A stretch of DNA of 8,245 nt from Clostridia bacterium (lineage in GTDB: Bacteria > Bacillota > Clostridia > Oscillospirales > Acutalibacteraceae). The position numbers were made by a program, and so were the translations under genes. The notes beneath the pieces are model-generated. The model saw only the letters and a program-made list of their open reading frames with translations. It did not search any database and had not been told where the DNA came from. Below are positions 4,796-8,245 of the stretch, piece after piece. Every line of letters starts with the position of its first letter. Within the stretch, counting starts at the first letter, position 1. The stretch spans positions 1 to 8,245 of the forward strand of contig JAFWCS010000427.1 of NCBI GenBank assembly GCA_017534365.1. The letters run 5' to 3'.

Positions 4796-7438
4796 TGCAA
4801 ACGCGTTATTGCCGTTAGCTTCTTGCGCGTTTGACAATTCTAGTCCAATAGTTGGAATTTTGTATCCGCTATAAGTAACGCCGCCGACCCCGACCTTTAA
4901 TAGGCCACACCCTCCGTACGTTCCATTATTGTATATATTCCTTTTGTGCCAATATCCAGCAAATTGAGACGTATCATCATTATCGTCTCCTGTTTTCAGC
5001 GCTGCACCATAAATAAGGATGTCTTTTTGATTCATGTATATTGGCTTTTGTGCAAATACACCGTCAACCGTGGTTGCACCATCAATAGGGTGATTGACCA
5101 TTGCACTTGTAATGTTTAGATACTGGACCAAAGAACCTGACGAATTAAGTTTTCCAATTGTCATCATGTCAGAGTTGTATCCAGCTGCAATTGCAAAATT
5201 CTTATTTGCTGCCGCGCTGCTCCAAAGGTCACCCGATCTAATTGTACCAATAAGAATATTATCAGAAGATCGGCACACATCAAGATTGCCGCTTTTCAGT
5301 ACTGTATAATAATCAGAGTTAATTGTTTTAAGCGCTTCGGCGGCCAGTTTTTCTGCCGTAATCGCTCCAGCGCTGATTTTGTCCGAGGTTATTGCTCCGG
5401 AGCTGATTTTATTTGCAGTAATAGCGTTCGTAGCAATTGCATTCGCCGTCACCGTTCCGGTAACAATGGATCCGCCATTAATGATCGTGGTGTTGTTCGT
5501 TGCGCAATAATCTGTCAACTCTTTCATACGCGCAGCATTAAAAACATCCGTCATCACCCATACAGATCCGCTGTAAACAAAGGTGTGCGTTGATCCGGCG
5601 GTCCAGTATGACGCTTTTGTGATTGCCGTACCGTCAACATAAATGGCTTTTGCACCGGTGTTGTTGACGTTGAGGGTAGGCGCGGAAGCGGTGTTTGCGT
5701 TTGTGAATTTCACAGATAACGTAGCGCCTTGATACAGAGCAAAGCCGGTGCAGGTGACGGCTTTCTCCGCCGTGCCTGCTGCCGTCGTACAGGTGCCGTA
5801 CATCGTTGCGGTCCGATTCAATGCGGAATTCGCGTTACTATTCGCCGTATTGGCTGTACTGGAAGCGTTTGCAGCCGCCGTATTTGCCGCGTTTGCGGTG
5901 GACACGGCGGCAGAAGCGTTGCTTGACGCAGAGCTGATTGTATTTTGAAGGCTTTGGCTCAGTTTGCCGATTGTAATTGTATTTGCAGTAATTTGATCTG
6001 CGGTAATTTTGCCGGAGGTAATCGCCGCGGCGACAATCCCAGTAAACGAAATCGCCGTTGTATAAGTTTCTCCGTAGTCCTCAGAGAAAGCGATTCCAGC
6101 GGAGTTCATGCGAATCAGTTTGCTTCCTGCGACATCAGCTTTTATTAAAATCTCATCTGGATAACCGTCTTTTCGTCCAGTGCTTGGATTTACTGTGTCG
6201 TTGATCTCGACATATCCGTATCCAGTTGCGTCTTTGATCGCCTGCGTGGCAGCCGCAAGCGCTGCCTCCAGCGCCGTATACTGGCGGTTGAGCGCTTTAC
6301 GTGTTTCACGGTCCAGCGTGTCAAATGCGATATCGCCGTCCCCTGCCGGGCAGGTGATCCGCTGCGAAAAGCCGCCGGTCAGGTCAATCTCCTGCCGGGC
6401 GACCAGCACAGTAGCGACCAGCACAGTATGATCGGCATTCTTGTAGCTTGCCTGCATCACGTCGCCGCATTCCACGCGCGGATCCCCGCGCCACTCCACC
6501 TCACAGGGCTGATAGGTGCGTGGCTGATTCCCGCTTTTCATCCAGGCATAGCCCGGGATCGCGTTAATGTCGCTGCGTTTAATGATCGGATTGGAGAAAA
6601 AGATACCTGTGCCGCTACCGGAGGAGTAGGATTTCCCGTCCTCCGAGTTTTCGTTATCATTGCTTGTCACAGCAGCGAGCTGAAAAACTGCGTCGCTCGT
6701 TTTCTTGAATCCGCCCTGCCACTGCAGCGCCGGCGGGATCGTCTGTTCCGTATCCGGTGAGGCAGGCAGCGTGTCGAAGAATCGCACGGACAGCTTGTTC
6801 TCGGCGTTCATGCGGGCGTTGCAGCCGACTAGGCCGGCCAGCGCCGCCACGGCTTCCCGCTCAGACAGGGATTGCAGAATCGCCAGCTCCTCGGGTGTGA
6901 CCGTGCGGGCGGAAAGCCGAGCACTCACGCCCGTTCCCGGCAGCAGATTGATATGTTTGGAATTACAGAAATCGCCAAGCAACGCGCTCGCGGTCGCGCC
7001 GGCAGCGCTGAATTTCTCCGTCCAGCTCTGCGCGAAATCATAACCCTTGACCGTGACGGTCTGCCAGTCGTTTTCCGTCGCGGCTTCCGTGATGTTGAAA
7101 TAGCCGATCGGAATATAGGCGACCTGGCCGCCGCTATAGACGACACCGCACTCCACGAAGCACAGGCTGCCTTTAAATGCATAACTGCGTTGCGCAGCCG
7201 TTGTGTTGAATTCCGCGCGCAGTTCGCTGGTCGGGCAGCCGCTCATGGAAAGCCGCTCTGCAGCGATGCCATTTTGCGTGACGGAGAGACTGCGCAGGGA
7301 CGTGATCGTATGCTGTGAGGCAAAGGTGCCGCTCTGCGTCCAATAGCCGAAGGATATGCGGTTTTGGAAGGTTCTCGTCGGTTTTCGCAGCGCTTCGGTG
7401 ACTGCCGCGCTGATAGTCTGATCTGAAATCTGATACAT
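4793..7438 (-). CDS. Phage tail hub/fibre protein (tail-associated, Tal-like)
   Basis: An 881-residue structural tail protein. Residues 1 to about 390 look like a baseplate hub domain: a start rich in aromatics and beta strands, YIPIGYFNITEA (108-119), TVKGYDFAQSW (129-139) and a stretch ending in FSQRITCPAGDGD. The rest is modular fibre: I-T-x-x-K/Q-I repeats (473-497 and 655-702), an Ala/Asn/Ser-rich coiled stretch (500-543), and a beta module ending in HTFVYSGSVWVM (545-629) of a kind that recurs in phage fibres. The last 175 residues are not recognised and lie in AT-richer DNA. No peptidase or lysozyme motif was found. The start is ATG at 7438 with GGAG seven bases upstream; a TTG five codons earlier lies inside the ribosome-binding region and is less likely. 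The gene ends at a TGA followed by 44 more open codons, so the native protein may be 926 residues. Hub versus fibre share of function is inferred. Confidence 0.82.
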   Translation of the reverse strand: MYQISDQTISAAVTEALRKPTRTFQNRISFGYWTQSGTFASQHTITSLRSLSVTQNGIAAERLSMSGCPTSELRAEFNTTAAQRSYAFKGSLCFVECGVVYSGGQVAYIPIGYFNITEAATENDWQTVTVKGYDFAQSWTEKFSAAGATASALLGDFCNSKHINLLPGTGVSARLSARTVTPEELAILQSLSEREAVAALAGLVGCNARMNAENKLSVRFFDTLPASPDTEQTIPPALQWQGGFKKTSDAVFQLAAVTSNDNENSEDGKSYSSGSGTGIFFSNPIIKRSDINAIPGYAWMKSGNQPRTYQPCEVEWRGDPRVECGDVMQASYKNADHTVLVATVLVARQEIDLTGGFSQRITCPAGDGDIAFDTLDRETRKALNRQYTALEAALAAATQAIKDATGYGYVEINDTVNPSTGRKDGYPDEILIKADVAGSKLIRMNSAGIAFSEDYGETYTTAISFTGIVAAAITSGKITADQITANTITIGKLSQSLQNTISSASSNASAAVSTANAANTAAANASSTANTANSNANSALNRTATMYGTCTTAAGTAEKAVTCTGFALYQGATLSVKFTNANTASAPTLNVNNTGAKAIYVDGTAITKASYWTAGSTHTFVYSGSVWVMTDVFNAARMKELTDYCATNNTTIINGGSIVTGTVTANAIATNAITANKISSGAITSDKISAGAITAEKLAAEALKTINSDYYTVLKSGNLDVCRSSDNILIGTIRSGDLWSSAAANKNFAIAAGYNSDMMTIGKLNSSGSLVQYLNITSAMVNHPIDGATTVDGVFAQKPIYMNQKDILIYGAALKTGDDNDDTSQFAGYWHKRNIYNNGTYGGCGLLKVGVGGVTYSGYKIPTIGLELSNAQEANGNNAFA
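5333..5476 (-). repeat. Short coding repeat, I-T-A-x-K-I-S-x-G-A type
   Basis: Residues 655-702 of the hub/fibre protein repeat about every ten residues: AITANKISSG, AITSDKISAG, AITAEKLAAE, with two weaker copies before them. A related run (GKITADQITANTITIGKL) lies at 6022-5948. Such repeats form extended trimeric shafts in phage fibres. Confidence 0.7.
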
Positions 7439-7439
7439 C

Positions 7440-7862
7440 TTACATCTCCACAAAGCTCAGCTCGAAGGCGTCATAGATCCACGCCGACGGCTCACCGCTG
7501 CTGTTGAATTCCGTGATCTTCGCGATCGGCGGTTTACAACCCGCACAGTAAACCTTGATCGGGTGATAGGTTCCGGTCGTCGGATCCGGCAGCTTGCACC
7601 AGAAGTACCCTTCCCGGATGATATGATGAATGCTGACAAAATCCGCGCTGGTCAGCCCATACGGCACGCTGATCTCCACCGGCAGCTTATCCGCCACTTT
7701 ATCGCGGAACATAGCGCCGATGTTGTTGTCGCGGCCGGATTTCTGGCTGTCCAGCGTCTGCCAGCTGACGGTCAGCCCGGAAGCCGCCGGCGGCGGCAGC
7801 AGGCTGTAGTAGGTTCCGTTCTCTTCAGCGCTGATTTCCAGCACCTTCAATGTCACTGACAA
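7440..7862 (-). CDS. Small phage tail protein, DUF6711-like (position of a distal tail protein)
   Basis: A 140-residue protein with no signal peptide or membrane segment. Visible features are the SWQTLDSQKSGRDN stretch (33-46), MFRDKVADKLPVEISVPYG (51-69), an IIREGYFWCKLPDP segment (81-94) and an aromatic, beta-rich end with AWIYDAFELSFVE. This matches my memory of the DUF6711 family of small phage tail proteins, which sit between tape measure and hub. From position it could link the tail tube to the baseplate as a distal tail (Dit) protein does; that role is inferred. The start is a TTG, chosen because AAGGGGTGATC, a near-perfect anti-16S match, lies just upstream; an in-frame GTG two codons later is further from it. 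The next gene's Shine-Dalgarno lies at its 3' end: the TAA stop falls between that site and the ATG at 7438. Cys106 and Cys109 form a CxxC pair, with no other zinc ligands obvious. Confidence 0.75.
   Translation of the reverse strand: MSVTLKVLEISAEENGTYYSLLPPPAASGLTVSWQTLDSQKSGRDNNIGAMFRDKVADKLPVEISVPYGLTSADFVSIHHIIREGYFWCKLPDPTTGTYHPIKVYCAGCKPPIAKITEFNSSGEPSAWIYDAFELSFVEM
7446..7450 (-). promoter_or_regulatory. Ribosome binding site that fixes the hub/fibre start
   Basis: TGGAG ends seven bases before ATG 7438. An in-frame TTG at 7453 overlaps the region just upstream of it, so a start there would have no ribosome site. Confidence 0.8.
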
Positions 7863-7864
7863 AG

Positions 7865-7875
7865 GATCACCCCTT
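7865..7875 (-). promoter_or_regulatory. Ribosome binding site before the TTG start of the small tail gene
   Basis: AAGGGGTGATC matches the anti-Shine-Dalgarno end of 16S rRNA over almost its whole length. It overlaps the tape measure TAA and stands directly before TTG 7862. Confidence 0.75.
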
Positions 7876-8245
7876 ACACCTTGATGACCGAAACGCCGAG
7901 CTGTTCGCGCTTGCCGTTGATGTATTCGATGACGGCCTCGCTGATCACGCGCTCGGCAATCGTCAGCGTGATGTTGCGGATGCCGCCGGCGCCGCCCAGC
8001 TCTGCGATCACTTCGCGCACGGCCTGCTTGATCGCGGAGATCGGAGACACAACCTCTGGCTCCCGGCGGTTATCGCCGAGGATCGCGGCGAATTCGCCGT
8101 AATTCGCCGGCACGACGGTGCCGGACGCCAGCCGCGGCAGCTGCACGTTGGCGATTTCCTGAATATCGAAGCCCAGCCGTGCCCCGCCGTATTTCGGCAC
8201 CCAGTCCGGGATCTCGAAGCTCAGGCTGTTGATTGCGCGGATCAT
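7874..8245 (-). CDS. Phage tail tape measure protein, C-terminal end (partial)
   Basis: These are the last 123 codons of a larger gene that enters from the right edge; the first Met visible at the edge is probably internal. The tape measure protein spans the tail tube lumen and sets tail length. The C-terminal signature is visible: an IPDWVP motif (residues 12-17 of the fragment), then LPRLASGTVVP (36-46), then LGDNRREPEVVSP (56-68) followed by a helix. This order is typical of tape measure C-termini in phages of Gram-positive bacteria. The final 35 residues (ITLTIAERVISEAVIEYING and on) look like a small alpha/beta tail. The gene ends in TAA, and the Shine-Dalgarno of the next tail gene overlaps that stop. 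Its place directly before the small tail protein and hub is the standard siphovirus order. The family call is firm, but nothing can be said about the missing N-terminal part. Confidence 0.88.
   Translation of the reverse strand: MIRAINSLSFEIPDWVPKYGGARLGFDIQEIANVQLPRLASGTVVPANYGEFAAILGDNRREPEVVSPISAIKQAVREVIAELGGAGGIRNITLTIAERVISEAVIEYINGKREQLGVSVIKV

Noticed and set aside
1..8245. General UGA=Trp genetic code
   Set aside because: About 30 Trp codons are TGG. The TGA ending the one-helix protein at 497 and that ending the holin at 183 must be stops, or both proteins would run out of frame into their neighbours.

Overview
The window is a piece of a tailed-phage genome or prophage, and every gene lies on the minus strand, so transcription runs from position 8245 down to 1. 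The order is tape measure, small tail protein, tail hub/fibre, small coiled-coil protein, baseplate/receptor-binding protein, small unknown protein, two holin-type membrane proteins, then an NlpC/P60-type endolysin. This is the late tail-plus-lysis module of a siphovirus of low-GC Gram-positive (Firmicutes) hosts. The BppU-type N-terminus, the tape-measure C-terminus and the style of the lysis cassette suggest a Clostridia host, perhaps a gut one; that host assignment is inference. The DNA is moderately GC-rich except for an AT-rich patch at the 3' end of the hub/fibre gene.

Tail part (8245 to 1151): the C-terminus of the tape measure protein enters from the right edge. A 140-residue protein resembling the DUF6711 phage family follows. 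Next is an 881-residue hub/fibre protein and a 64-residue helical protein. Last is a 1104-residue receptor-binding protein with a BppU-like N-terminal domain, an Ala-rich coiled coil, two tandem copies of a beta-rich domain, an SGNH/GDSL hydrolase with all its catalytic residues, and a C-terminal domain.

Lysis part (1148 to 1): an unrecognised 118-residue protein, a 93-residue one-helix holin-like protein, a 104-residue holin and the first 65 codons of an endolysin. Genes are packed tightly. Shine-Dalgarno sites lie inside the ends of upstream genes, the two membrane-protein genes share a base (TGATG), and the endolysin start lies inside the holin gene. Several starts are TTG or GTG.

The main surprise is the endolysin frame: it is interrupted by a TGA at codon 21, exactly where this family has a conserved Trp, and the family sequence then resumes in frame up to the catalytic Cys. 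The hub/fibre gene also ends at a TGA, followed by 44 further in-frame codons that stop at a TAA three bases from the next gene's Shine-Dalgarno. Both could be TGG-to-TGA changes. Prophage decay, sequence error and occasional TGA suppression are all possible. A general UGA=Trp code does not fit, because about 30 Trp codons here are TGG and TGA is clearly the stop of both holin-type genes.

No tRNA, rRNA, CRISPR array, insertion sequence, attachment site, promoter or convincing terminator was seen. No stretch over 300 bases lacks a gene.
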